Positions 26,443 to 36,107 of a DNA stretch of 64,000 bases are shown piece by piece. The number at the start of each line of letters is the position of its first letter. Position 1 is the first letter of the stretch. Source of the stretch: Chryseobacterium lathyri. GTDB taxonomy: Bacteria; Bacteroidota; Bacteroidia; Flavobacteriales; Weeksellaceae. The stretch spans positions 1,550,001 to 1,614,000 of the forward strand of contig NZ_JAUSSF010000001.1 of assembly GCF_030812195.1 (NCBI RefSeq), read 5' to 3'. The notes under the pieces were generated by a model that saw only the letters and a list, made by a program, of their open reading frames with translations, did not search any database and was not told the origin of the DNA. Made by a program: the position numbers and the translations under genes.

Positions 26443-26725
26443 ATGTAGTAAAAATAAAATTAGAAGGTAAAAGTAGCTAAATATTTGATCTAAAATCAAA
26501 AATTATCATAAAATATTAAAGACAAAATCATAAATAATAATCCTCATTAGCTAAAATTAAATATATATTTAATTTTAACATTAAATCATTAAATAATGAC
26601 AAAAACCCAACACATTTATTTACAACAAGTTATAACATAATTTAAAGTCACAAAAAAGTGGAATAATTCTTATTTAACATAAAAAAATATTTTATTTTTC
26701 ACCAATTAACGACTTAATTATTAAT
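26443..26725. other. AT-rich upstream region with a 26-base perfect palindrome
   Basis: About 280 very AT-rich bases precede the large T9SS gene. They hold a perfect palindrome at 26552-26577 (half-site TAAAATTAAATAT, no spacer). No canonical TAnnTTTG box on the minus strand and no coding frame were seen. Confidence 0.5.
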
Positions 26726-26756
26726 AAAAAAAGCGACATTTTTTGTCGCTTTTTTT
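26726..26756 (-). terminator. Intrinsic terminator after dnaE
   Basis: A 13-base-pair stem AAAAAAAGCGACA / TGTCGCTTTTTTT with a five-base loop lies 19 bases after the dnaE stop on the minus strand. Confidence 0.9.
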
Positions 26757-26775
26757 ATTAATAATTCACTTTTTC

Positions 26776-29700
26776 CTAATTCAAATAGAACTCATATTTA
26801 TTAAGAAGCTGAATTTCCTTAATCAGATCTCCATTCAGATCTACGGAATGCTTCATAGACTGAACTTCAATTTGTGAATCATCTTCAATATTTTTAATAA
26901 AAAACTTAAGTTTCTGGTTTCCTTTATTCCGGTCAAGAACTCTTCTGAAAAAATCAAGATCTTCAGGACGAACATCCATGACATCCATAACCAGGGAAAT
27001 GCTTTTTGCAAATCTTTCAAAAGCTTCCTGAAGTTCAATAACATCATTCACATTCACAAAAACCCGTCCGTCCTTTACCTGTGCAAATTTTATTTTGAAA
27101 ATCACAAATCTCTGGACTTCCAGCTTCTCCTTAAGGCGCATATAATCCCGGTCTCCCAACCTGAAAGAATAAGATCCTGAGTAGTCTTCCAAAGTAACAA
27201 AAGCCACTTTTTCCCCACTTCTGAATCCATCCTGGACTCTATATTCGGTGATCAGCCCGGCAACTGTATACTCTTTTCCGCCTCCACCATTCTCTCTCTC
27301 TTTCTGAACTGTTTTCCAGTCTTTCTTTTTTTCTTCAAAGAGTTCTTCCTGCTTATTTGAAAAAGCCTGCTCTTTATAGGCGTCCACCTCATCCAGATTT
27401 AAAAACAGAAAATTACCTTTCGGTTCTGCTTTCTTAATCACCTCTTCCACAATCTCCTCATCTCCTATGGACAGTTCATCAGACACAATTTCAATAAGAT
27501 CCACAGTATCATCCTGGGAGTCTTTTTCTAAAATCGGAACTTCATCTGTTATTACCTTTTCTTCATCTTTTTCAAGCACGCTTTTCTTAGAGAGCCTGCC
27601 CTGCATAAACTGGAACTGATATTTAAATTCATCCAGCGGATGGGCAGAAAGATAGAACCCGATGATTTCCTTCTCTTTATTAAGCTTGTGCATATTAGGC
27701 CATTCCGGGCATGGTAACAATTTAGGCTGTTCAATCTGTACTTCGTCGGCAAAATCAGCAAAAAGAGAGTGTTCCATTTCATTTTTACTTTCCTGGAAGC
27801 TTTGCCCGTATCTGATCAATCTTTCAAGGTTTGTTCTTCCGGACATATCAATATCAAAATACTGACCTCTATGGTAGGAACCCAATTCATCAAAAGCCCC
27901 TGCCAGCACTAAACTTTCCGCAACTCTTTTATTCATCTGCGAAGGCAGAATCCTTTCAAAGAAATCATAAATATTTTTAAATCTGCCGTTGGCTCTTTCT
28001 CTTGTAATCGCCTCACTCGGTCCTTCCCCAATTCCTTTGATTGCTCCCAGGCCGAAACGGATCTGTCCTTTTTCGTTTACTGAGAATTTATACTGGGATT
28101 CATTCACATCTGGCCCTAAAACATCTACTCCAATACTTTTACAGTCCTCCATAAACATGGTGATAGAGTCCGTATTGTTAATGTTATTACTCATCACACT
28201 CGCCATATATTCAGCTGGATAATTGGCCTTCAGATAAGCAGTTTGGTAAGCAATCAACGCATAACAGGTGGAGTGGGATTTGTTAAAGGCATATTCAGCA
28301 AAAGCCTTCCAGTCATTCCAGATTTTATTTAATCGGTCCTCATCAAGGTTGTTTTTCTTTCCTCCTTCAATAAATTTCGGATACATTTTATTCAGGACAT
28401 CGATCTGCTTTTTACCCATCGCTTTTCTCAGCGTATCGGCTTCACCTTTGGTAAAGTTGGCCAGTTTTTGGGACAAAAGCATCACCTGCTCCTGGTAAAC
28501 GGTAATTCCGTAGGTTTCTTTTAAATACTCTTCGGTTTCCGGTAAGTCGTAAACAATCTCTTCAATTCCGTGCTTTCTGTTGATAAAGTTCGGGATATAT
28601 TTGATTGGGCCTGGACGGTAAAGTGCATTCATGGCAATAAGATCGGCAAAAACAGTAGGTTTAAGCTCTCTCATGTATTTTTGCATCCCCGGACTTTCAT
28701 ACTGGAAAATCCCGATCGTTCTCCCTTCTTTAAATAACTGATAGGTCTTGGTATCATCAAGCGGAATTTCATCAGGATCAAGATCTATATTATGTCTTTG
28801 TTTAACCAGTTTCATAGCATCTTTAATGATCGTCAGGGTACGAAGACCCAGGAAGTCCATTTTCAGCAGCCCTGCACTTTCAGCAACCGAGTTATCAAAC
28901 TGGGAAACCAAAATGTCGGCATCTTTTGCAGCAATTGTTATCGGAACAAGGTTACTTACATCCTCAGGAGTAATAATAACTCCACACGCGTGAATTCCCG
29001 TATTTCTAATACAGCCCTCCATTTTCTTGGCACTTGCCAGCACATCAAAACGAGGATCATCCGGGTTGTCCAGAACCATTCTCATTTCATCCACCAGCAT
29101 CTGCTCTTCGGGCTTTAGTTTATCATATTTAGCTAAAGCTTTGGCAATATTCATCCCGGGACTCGCAGGAATCAGTTTGGCAATATTATTCGTATCGGGA
29201 ATCGGCAGATCCAATACTCTTCCGGCATCTTTAATGGCAGATTTACCACCCAAAACTGAATAGGTAATAATCTGGGCTACCTGACTCTGACCATATTTTT
29301 CAATCACCCACTTAATAACTCTGTCACGACCTTCATCATCAAAGTCAATATCAATATCAGGCATCGAAACCCTTTCCGGATTCAGGAATCTCTCAAAAAG
29401 GAGATCATACTTGATAGGATCAACGTTGGTAATTCCAATACAATACGCTACTGCAGAACCCGCTGCAGAACCTCTTCCGGGACCGACCCAAACACCCATA
29501 TTCCGGGCTTCGTTACAGAAATCCTGTACAATAAGGAAATACCCGGGATAACCGGTATTGGCAATTACATCAAGTTCAAAGTCCAGACGTTCTTTTATTT
29601 CTTCTGTAATTTCTGTATACCTTTTTCTCGCTCCTTCATACGTTAAGTGGGTAAGATAAGCCATCTCTCCTCTTTTTCCACCATCTACAGCATCTTCTGC

Positions 29701-31434
29701 ATGGATAAATTCTCCCGGAATATCAAATTTAGGAAGTAGGACATCCCTTTTTAAGGTATAGGGGCTGAATTTTGCGAGAAATTCGTCATAGGCCTCAAAA
29801 GCATCCGGATAAGCAAGGAATGCTTCCTTAATCTCGTCACTGTTTTTAATATAATACTCCCCTGTAGTAAGTCCTCTACGTTTTCCAAATCCTTTCCCTA
29901 CAGGTGTTGTTAATTTTTCCCCATCTTTGATACAGCTTACGATATCCTGGATATTTGCATCTTCTTTATGAGTATAAAAAGTTTCGTTCTGAGCCAGAAT
30001 CTTAGTATTATATTTATCTGCCAGATACAATAAAACTTCATTTAAATGCTCTTCTTCAGGCAATTTATGATTCTGAATCTGTACATAAAAATCATCTCCG
30101 AAGGTATCTTTCCACCATTTAAAAAGCTCTTCCCCTTTCTGCTCTCCTGTATTAAGAATGGCATCAGGAATATCTCCTAAAATCCCGGAGGTCAGGGCTA
30201 TTAGCCCTTCCTTATACTCAGCGATCAGCTCTCTGCTGATTCTTGGAACTCCAAAATAAAACCCTTTTAAAAATCCGATACTCGAAAGTTTTGCCAGGTT
30301 TTTATAGCCGTTAAAATCCTTTGCCAAAAGAACCACCTGGGTTCTTCTGTCGGGATCATCTTTTGTAAACTGCTTCTGCTCATACCGGTCTGAAATATAA
30401 AATTCACAGCCTACGACAGGTATAAGAGGCGTTGAAACGGGTTCCTGTTCGGTAAATTCTGTTCCATTTTCTTCAGCTTCCTGTTTTTTGGCGAGAAACT
30501 CTTTATGCTTTTTTGAACGGTCCGAATTGGCAGATTCTACTGCTGAAACAAATTTAAAGGCTCCCATCATATTTCCGACATCTACCATTCCTACTGCAGG
30601 AAAGTTTTCGTCAGAAGCTTTTTTGATGAGATCATTAATGCTTGAAGTAGCCATCAATGTTGAGAAAACACTGTGACTGTTAAAATTGAAATATTTTCCG
30701 AGATCAATTTCATCTATACTTCCGAAATCAGATTGCTTTTTCTTATTGTTAAAATCTGCAACCTGTCTTCTGATGACAATATTAAACGGCTTTATCGGGT
30801 CCGGATAAAGTGTTTTAAAGTAGCTTAGCTGATCTTCGGAAATTTTCAGTACTTCGGCAGGAATTATTCCTATCCTCATCATTTCAAAAAATACCCGTGC
30901 GGTTGCATTTACGTCGGCAGCAGCATTGTGAGCTTCGTCAAATTTATGCCCGTAAAGCTTTTCGTACAGCTCTTCCAGTTTCGGAGATTTGTATCTTCCT
31001 CCTCTTCCACCGCCAAGCTTACAGTAATCTGTTCCCAAAACCATCGTATCGGCTTTAGGCTTATTTTGAAGATTGTCTTTTAAATTTTTTCTGTAAAATT
31101 CTGCTCCTACAATATTGTAATCAAACTCTACATTATGTCCGGACACTATTCTTACCCGGTCCAGCACTTTGGAAAATTCTTCCAGGATTTCCTGGAGGTC
31201 CCGTCCTTCTTCATTGGCAATCTTGGTGGTAATTCCGTGAATCCTCGCCGCGTTGAAGGGAATATCATACCCTTCAGGTTTTATTATATAATCCTGATTT
31301 TCAATTAACTTACCATTATCATCATGTATCTGCCATGCAATCTGAACCATTCTTGGCCAGTTATCGGAATCTGAAAGCGGTGCATTGAAATTTTTAGGTA
31401 ATCCGGTTGTTTCTGTGTCAAAAATTAAATACAT
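26776..31434 (-). CDS. dnaE: DNA polymerase III alpha subunit with N-terminal proofreading exonuclease
   Basis: The replicative polymerase, 1552 residues, longer than E. coli DnaE because a DEDDh exonuclease is fused to the N-terminus. Exonuclease motifs: DTETTG (6-11), GHNVEFD (99-105) and HNAAADVNAT (169-178, with His169 and Asp174). The PHP domain begins near 248, but its first metal motifs read FNSHSVFS (251-258) and VDVGNM (284-289), losing a histidine in each. The polymerase core has GPGRGSAAGS and the catalytic MPDIDIDFDDEGRDR, and an OB fold near YTVAGLITEYRVQDG. The exonuclease therefore probably supplies proofreading. Flanked by a terminator and the divergent subtilase. Confidence 0.95.
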   Translation of the reverse strand: MYLIFDTETTGLPKNFNAPLSDSDNWPRMVQIAWQIHDDNGKLIENQDYIIKPEGYDIPFNAARIHGITTKIANEEGRDLQEILEEFSKVLDRVRIVSGHNVEFDYNIVGAEFYRKNLKDNLQNKPKADTMVLGTDYCKLGGGRGGRYKSPKLEELYEKLYGHKFDEAHNAAADVNATARVFFEMMRIGIIPAEVLKISEDQLSYFKTLYPDPIKPFNIVIRRQVADFNNKKKQSDFGSIDEIDLGKYFNFNSHSVFSTLMATSSINDLIKKASDENFPAVGMVDVGNMMGAFKFVSAVESANSDRSKKHKEFLAKKQEAEENGTEFTEQEPVSTPLIPVVGCEFYISDRYEQKQFTKDDPDRRTQVVLLAKDFNGYKNLAKLSSIGFLKGFYFGVPRISRELIAEYKEGLIALTSGILGDIPDAILNTGEQKGEELFKWWKDTFGDDFYVQIQNHKLPEEEHLNEVLLYLADKYNTKILAQNETFYTHKEDANIQDIVSCIKDGEKLTTPVGKGFGKRRGLTTGEYYIKNSDEIKEAFLAYPDAFEAYDEFLAKFSPYTLKRDVLLPKFDIPGEFIHAEDAVDGGKRGEMAYLTHLTYEGARKRYTEITEEIKERLDFELDVIANTGYPGYFLIVQDFCNEARNMGVWVGPGRGSAAGSAVAYCIGITNVDPIKYDLLFERFLNPERVSMPDIDIDFDDEGRDRVIKWVIEKYGQSQVAQIITYSVLGGKSAIKDAGRVLDLPIPDTNNIAKLIPASPGMNIAKALAKYDKLKPEEQMLVDEMRMVLDNPDDPRFDVLASAKKMEGCIRNTGIHACGVIITPEDVSNLVPITIAAKDADILVSQFDNSVAESAGLLKMDFLGLRTLTIIKDAMKLVKQRHNIDLDPDEIPLDDTKTYQLFKEGRTIGIFQYESPGMQKYMRELKPTVFADLIAMNALYRPGPIKYIPNFINRKHGIEEIVYDLPETEEYLKETYGITVYQEQVMLLSQKLANFTKGEADTLRKAMGKKQIDVLNKMYPKFIEGGKKNNLDEDRLNKIWNDWKAFAEYAFNKSHSTCYALIAYQTAYLKANYPAEYMASVMSNNINNTDSITMFMEDCKSIGVDVLGPDVNESQYKFSVNEKGQIRFGLGAIKGIGEGPSEAITRERANGRFKNIYDFFERILPSQMNKRVAESLVLAGAFDELGSYHRGQYFDIDMSGRTNLERLIRYGQSFQESKNEMEHSLFADFADEVQIEQPKLLPCPEWPNMHKLNKEKEIIGFYLSAHPLDEFKYQFQFMQGRLSKKSVLEKDEEKVITDEVPILEKDSQDDTVDLIEIVSDELSIGDEEIVEEVIKKAEPKGNFLFLNLDEVDAYKEQAFSNKQEELFEEKKKDWKTVQKERENGGGGKEYTVAGLITEYRVQDGFRSGEKVAFVTLEDYSGSYSFRLGDRDYMRLKEKLEVQRFVIFKIKFAQVKDGRVFVNVNDVIELQEAFERFAKSISLVMDVMDVRPEDLDFFRRVLDRNKGNQKLKFFIKNIEDDSQIEVQSMKHSVDLNGDLIKEIQLLNKYEFYLN

Positions 31435-31680
31435 ATAAATTTCTAACTTTTTTAAAAAAGAGAATGTAAAGTTACTTCAATTTTTCTAATAATGAACATC
31501 ATGATTTCGGTTCAAAGGGTATCAGAAAATTTCTTTTTTTAATCTCAATTTTAAAATTCATAAAATAAAAAATATAAAAAAAAGAAATAACAATTTAACA
31601 AAAACCAATATAAATTTATTAAAATCCATCAAAATAACAAATAATACACGCTAAAAACAAGATGATTAAAGATTTTAATA

Positions 31681-31688
31681 TATATTTG
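31681..31688 (+). promoter_or_regulatory. Promoter -7 box of the subtilase gene
   Basis: TATATTTG matches TAnnTTTG exactly, 35 bases before the ATG. No clear -33 TTG was found. Confidence 0.45.
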
Positions 31689-31723
31689 CTGATCTATAAA
31701 TTTTAATATTTTACTGAACCATT

Positions 31724-33832
31724 ATGAAGAAACATTTACTTTTGGTCAGCACTTTGGCAATTACATTAATAAGTGCGCAAAACAATGAAGGATTAAAAAG
31801 AGAGTTTGAGAAACAAAACAAAGAGAATTCTGCAAAGTTTGACTCTTATGTTTCAAAGCGTTACGGAGCAGACAGATCTTCGGAGGCTTTAAAAGAAATT
31901 GAAGAACAAAGAAGTAATTTAGCTGGATTTACTCCAAATGGGAAACCTTATTTTTATCAAAAAGAAGATACTAGACAAGTTTCCAATGCTAATGCTGATA
32001 ATCTTAATACAGCAGGTGGTGTAGTAGGATTAACTAACGCCTATAATGGTGAAGGTATTAAATATACTATTTTCGACGGGGGCAGAGTATATGCCGCTCA
32101 TACAGCTTTCGACAATATCGCAGGAAGAATTACCAATAAAGAAGCTACAACACAAGTTTACAGTGCACATGCAACAGGTGTAGCCAGTTTTATTGGTGGT
32201 AAAAGTATAAACATAAGTGGTGGTGGCCTTAGTGGAAACACAAAAGGAATTGCTATAAATTCTACAATGGATTCTTACAGATTTGCAACGACTACATTAC
32301 CAGGCAATACCACAACAAGTACTGTATTTCAAAAAATATTAGTTGCCCAGCCAAGCATTTCTAACCATTCATATGGAGTCAACGCAGGGTGGAATCTTTC
32401 CGCTGCTGGTGATTCATGGGTCTGGACGGGAGCTTTTGAGAGCCCTTCTGATGCTGTCGATTTACAAGGAACTTATTTTACTAATGATCAGAACTATGAC
32501 CAAATTGTATATAACAATCCATTATACATCATCGTAAAATCTTCTGGTAATTATTTTGGATATGGCCCAGATTACCCCGGCACCTCTGCTTTCCCTAAAT
32601 ATTATACCGATGATAATGGTGCCCCAGTTCAGTTTGCTGCAACAGATACACTTCCTACAACAAACTGTAGCAATGGAGCCGATTGTATCGGACCTGGATC
32701 ATTGGCAAAAAATATTATCGTGGTTGGAGCTACGGACGTTATTTCAACTAACAACTTCAAATATACAACAGCTTCTGATGTTGTTCATTCTGACTACAGC
32801 AGTGCAGGCCCGAGAGATGATGGAGGAATTAAACCAGATATTTCCACTACAGGTACAGATGTATTCTCTGCCGCTACAGCAGAAAATACTGTTGGTAGTT
32901 CAACGTTTAGCTACGGAAGCGGTACTTCTTATTCCGCACCGGTAGTAACCGGCGTTATCGGTTTATGGACACAAGTACATAAAGATCTTTTCTCAAACCA
33001 GGTATTAAATGCGGCAAGTGCAAAAACCTTAATGATTCATTCAGCTTCAGAAGCGGGGAATGTAGGTCCAGATCCATGGTTTGGATGGGGATATATCAAT
33101 GCTAAAAAAGGTGCTGAATTATTAGTAGGAAAAGCTAACAATACTGTTATCTTTAATAATGAAACATTAGCCAGCGGTACTCCAAACACAAAGAATCTTG
33201 TAGCATCTGGCACTGAGCCGTTGAAAGTTACAATTTCATGGATTGATCCTGAATACGTTATTCCTGCCAACTTAACGTGGGCTGCTGCATATAACAACAG
33301 ATCATCAAGATTGGTAAATGATTTAGATTTAAGAATTATAGATACAACAAACAATACCATTTATTATCCTTGGAAACTGAATGCTACTTCTCCAATGACT
33401 CCTGCAACTAAGGCGGATAATACAGTAGATAATGTAGAACAAGTGGTAATAGATAACCCGGTTGCCGGTAGAACTTACCGAATTGAGATTACCAACAAAG
33501 GAACCTTAAAAAACAATGCTGGCGCCAATGCTCCACAAAACTACTCTATTATAGCTACAGGCCAGACACAAGCTGTTTTAGGAACAGGTGAAGCCAGCGC
33601 ATTAAGTGGTCTCGCAATAGCTCCAACCATTACAAAAGATGTTGTAAATATATTGAAAGCCCCTAAAAAATCTACTTTCGTAATTTATGATCTTTCTGGA
33701 AAAAAATTACAGAATGGAGTAATCAACACTGAGAAAGAATCTGTAGATCTATCTACATATACCAAAGGTATTTACATCATTGAAGTAAGAACAGACAAAG
33801 ATGTTATCTCTAAAAAAGTAATCAAGGAATAA
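31724..33832 (+). CDS. Secreted S8 subtilisin-type serine protease with T9SS tail
   Basis: A 702-residue exported protease. The signal peptide ends near LISA-QN. The catalytic triad of the S8 family is visible: Asp118 in TIFDGG, His149 in AHATGVAS and Ser402 in GTSYSAP, with the oxyanion Asn276 in SSGNYFG. Calcium-type and beta domains follow, and the last ~80 residues are a T9SS type A sorting domain (VYDLSGKKLQNG-like motif, TYTKGIYIIEVRTD, SKKVIKE). It should be exported to the surface or medium as a proenzyme with an ~90-residue propeptide. Divergent from dnaE; a strong terminator follows. Confidence 0.92.
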   Translation: MKKHLLLVSTLAITLISAQNNEGLKREFEKQNKENSAKFDSYVSKRYGADRSSEALKEIEEQRSNLAGFTPNGKPYFYQKEDTRQVSNANADNLNTAGGVVGLTNAYNGEGIKYTIFDGGRVYAAHTAFDNIAGRITNKEATTQVYSAHATGVASFIGGKSINISGGGLSGNTKGIAINSTMDSYRFATTTLPGNTTTSTVFQKILVAQPSISNHSYGVNAGWNLSAAGDSWVWTGAFESPSDAVDLQGTYFTNDQNYDQIVYNNPLYIIVKSSGNYFGYGPDYPGTSAFPKYYTDDNGAPVQFAATDTLPTTNCSNGADCIGPGSLAKNIIVVGATDVISTNNFKYTTASDVVHSDYSSAGPRDDGGIKPDISTTGTDVFSAATAENTVGSSTFSYGSGTSYSAPVVTGVIGLWTQVHKDLFSNQVLNAASAKTLMIHSASEAGNVGPDPWFGWGYINAKKGAELLVGKANNTVIFNNETLASGTPNTKNLVASGTEPLKVTISWIDPEYVIPANLTWAAAYNNRSSRLVNDLDLRIIDTTNNTIYYPWKLNATSPMTPATKADNTVDNVEQVVIDNPVAGRTYRIEITNKGTLKNNAGANAPQNYSIIATGQTQAVLGTGEASALSGLAIAPTITKDVVNILKAPKKSTFVIYDLSGKKLQNGVINTEKESVDLSTYTKGIYIIEVRTDKDVISKKVIKE

Positions 33833-33856
33833 TCCTTAAAATACATAGAATTCACA

Positions 33857-33890
33857 CAAAATACTAACACTTGTTAGTATTTTGTTTTTT
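33857..33890 (+). terminator. Intrinsic terminator after the subtilase
   Basis: A 12-base-pair stem CAAAATACTAAC / GTTAGTATTTTG with a four-base loop and six T. It overlaps the likely promoter of the next gene. Confidence 0.88.
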
Positions 33891-33894
33891 TGTG

Positions 33895-33902
33895 TATATT
33901 TG
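33895..33902 (+). promoter_or_regulatory. Promoter -7 box of the fused E1 dehydrogenase
   Basis: TATATTTG ends 6 bases before the ATG at 33909; TTG at 33871-33873 (inside the upstream terminator stem) is a -33 candidate 21 bases away. The mRNA would be leaderless or nearly so. Confidence 0.5.
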
Positions 33903-33908
33903 CTTCCT

Positions 33909-35981
33909 ATGGAAAATACACTTCACGAAAAAGTTTCTCAGGATATTTTGCTTAAAGCGTACAATCATATGATGCTTGCTAAAGCAATGGCGGATATCTA
34001 TGAAGAAAACAGAAACATCTGTAAATATGTTCATAGTACATCAAGAGGTCATGAAGCCATACAATTGGCAACTGCTTATCAGCTGAAAAAAGAAGACTGG
34101 ATATCTCCTTATTACCGTGATGAAAGTATTCTTTTAGGAATCGGTTTCGAACCGTATCAATTGATGCTGCAGCTTCTGGCAAAAGCTGAAGATCCTTTTT
34201 CCGGGGGAAGATCGTATTACTCCCATCCATCAAGCAGAGACGAAAACAAGCCCAAGATCATTCACCAGAGCTCGGCTACAGGAATGCAGACCATTCCTAC
34301 CACAGGTGTTGCGCAAGGGATAAAATATATTCAGGATTTTAATTTACAGAATTTCGAAAACAATCCGGTTGTAGTGTGCAGCCTTGGAGACAATTCTGTA
34401 ACAGAAGGTGAAGTAAGTGAGGCTTTACAGTTTGCTGCCCTTCACCAGCTTCCTATCATATTCCTTGTACAGGATAATGAATGGGGGATTTCTGTAACTA
34501 AAGAAGAAGCAAGAACATGCGATGCCTACGATTTCGTAGCAGGATTTACCGGTCTTAGCAGAATGCGGGTAGATGGAACAGACTTTGTGGAAAGCTTCGA
34601 AGCTATGAAGAAGGCCGTAGACTTTGTAAGAAACGAAAGAAAACCTTTAGTCGTTTGTGCTAAAACAGTTCTTATAGGTCACCATACATCCGGTGTACGA
34701 AGAGAATTTTACAGAGATGAAGAAGATTTAACAAAACACAGAGCTAAAGATCCGGGTGAGATCCTTAGAAAACAGCTTCTAGAATCAGGAGCTGATGAAG
34801 ATCTTTTAAAACAGATCACTAAAAAAGCACGTCTTGAAGCAGAAGAAGCTTTTGAAAGAGCTAAAAATGCAGAAGATCCAAAACCGGAAACGGTTATGCA
34901 GCACGTTTTTGCTCCTACTCCAATTACTGAGGAAACAGGAACACGCGAACCTGCAGGTGGTGAAAAAATCGTCATGGTAGATGCTGCAATCCATGCAGTT
35001 CAGGAGCTGATGTGGAAACATCCTGAAGCCCTTCTTTACGGGCAGGATGTAGGAGAAAGAATCGGAGGCGTTTTCAGAGAGACTGTGACTTTAGGAAAAA
35101 AATTCGGAAGCAAAAGAGTATTCAACACGGCAATCCAGGAGGCCTATATCATAGGATCAACTGCAGGAATGAGTGCAGTAGGATTAAAGCCAATCGTAGA
35201 AGTTCAGTTTGCCGATTATATTTATCCGGGAATCAACCAGCTGATTACTGAAATTTCAAAATCGAGTTATTTAAGTCAGGGAAAATTCCCTGTAAGCAAT
35301 ATTATCCGTGTACCTATCGGTGCATACGGCGGTGGCGGTCCTTACCACAGCGGAAGTGTTGAAAGTATTTTAGCCAATATTAAAGGAATTAAAATTGCTT
35401 ATCCTAGCAACGCAGCCGATTTCAAAGGTTTATTAAAAGCTGCCTATTACGATCCGAATCCTGTAATTATGCTGGAGCACAAAGGCTTATACTGGAGTAA
35501 AGTTCCGGGAACCGAAGACGCCAAAACCATTGAACCTGCAGAAGACTATATCCTTCCTTTCGGAAAAGGTAAAGTGATCATTGAAGCGGATCAGAATGAA
35601 ACCGAAAAAGGCAGAAGTTTACTGGTTGTAACTTATGGAATTGGAGTTTACTGGGCTAAAGAGGCTGTGAAGAACTTTAACGGAAGAGTGGAAGTTATTG
35701 ACCTGAGAACTATAATTCCTTTGGATGAAGAACTTGTTTTCGAAAGAGTAAAAGCACACGGAAAATGTATTGTTCTTACCGAAGAACAACTGAACAATTC
35801 ATTTGCCGAAGCATTTGCACACCGTATTTCGAAGAACTGCTTCAAATATCTGGATGCACCTGTAGAAACAATGGGATCTCTTGATGTACCTGCGGTTCCG
35901 ATCAATCTGGTGCTGGAAAAAGAAATGCTCCCGAATGCAGAAAAGCTTAGTAAAAAGATTGAAGAAATGCTGCAATATTAA
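33909..35981 (+). CDS. Fused alpha/beta E1 of a 2-oxo acid dehydrogenase
   Basis: I start at the ATG at 33909 (MENTLHEKVSQDILLKAYNHM); an upstream in-frame ATG at 33882 would run through the terminator and promoter. The 690-residue protein fuses both E1 chains: the alpha part (1 to ~330) has the thiamine diphosphate motif GDNSVTEGEVSEALQFAAL ending in the N of DNEWG, and the beta part (~345-690) has LLYGQDVGERIGGVFRET and PIGAYGGGGPYHSGSVE. This form decarboxylates branched-chain 2-oxo acids or pyruvate and passes the acyl group to a lipoyl E2, which is not nearby. The exact substrate is uncertain. A terminator follows. Confidence 0.92.
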   Translation: MENTLHEKVSQDILLKAYNHMMLAKAMADIYEENRNICKYVHSTSRGHEAIQLATAYQLKKEDWISPYYRDESILLGIGFEPYQLMLQLLAKAEDPFSGGRSYYSHPSSRDENKPKIIHQSSATGMQTIPTTGVAQGIKYIQDFNLQNFENNPVVVCSLGDNSVTEGEVSEALQFAALHQLPIIFLVQDNEWGISVTKEEARTCDAYDFVAGFTGLSRMRVDGTDFVESFEAMKKAVDFVRNERKPLVVCAKTVLIGHHTSGVRREFYRDEEDLTKHRAKDPGEILRKQLLESGADEDLLKQITKKARLEAEEAFERAKNAEDPKPETVMQHVFAPTPITEETGTREPAGGEKIVMVDAAIHAVQELMWKHPEALLYGQDVGERIGGVFRETVTLGKKFGSKRVFNTAIQEAYIIGSTAGMSAVGLKPIVEVQFADYIYPGINQLITEISKSSYLSQGKFPVSNIIRVPIGAYGGGGPYHSGSVESILANIKGIKIAYPSNAADFKGLLKAAYYDPNPVIMLEHKGLYWSKVPGTEDAKTIEPAEDYILPFGKGKVIIEADQNETEKGRSLLVVTYGIGVYWAKEAVKNFNGRVEVIDLRTIIPLDEELVFERVKAHGKCIVLTEEQLNNSFAEAFAHRISKNCFKYLDAPVETMGSLDVPAVPINLVLEKEMLPNAEKLSKKIEEMLQY

Positions 35982-36001
35982 ACAGCGATATTAATTATAC
36001 G

Positions 36002-36030
36002 AAACCTCTAATTTTTTAGAGGTTTTTTTT
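36002..36030 (+). terminator. Intrinsic terminator after the E1 gene
   Basis: A 10-base-pair stem AAACCTCTAA / TTAGAGGTTT with a short T-rich loop and a T-run. Confidence 0.9.
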
Positions 36031-36107
36031 ATTACATTTAATCAACCATAAAATACCGTTTTTGGTATTTATTTTGTTGATATGCACACCAAATTTCATG
36101 CAGCATT

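Noticed and set aside
31435..31723. Possible RNA gene in the AT-rich dnaE-subtilase spacer
   Set aside because: No stable stem or conserved element is visible; it is adequately explained as two divergent promoters.
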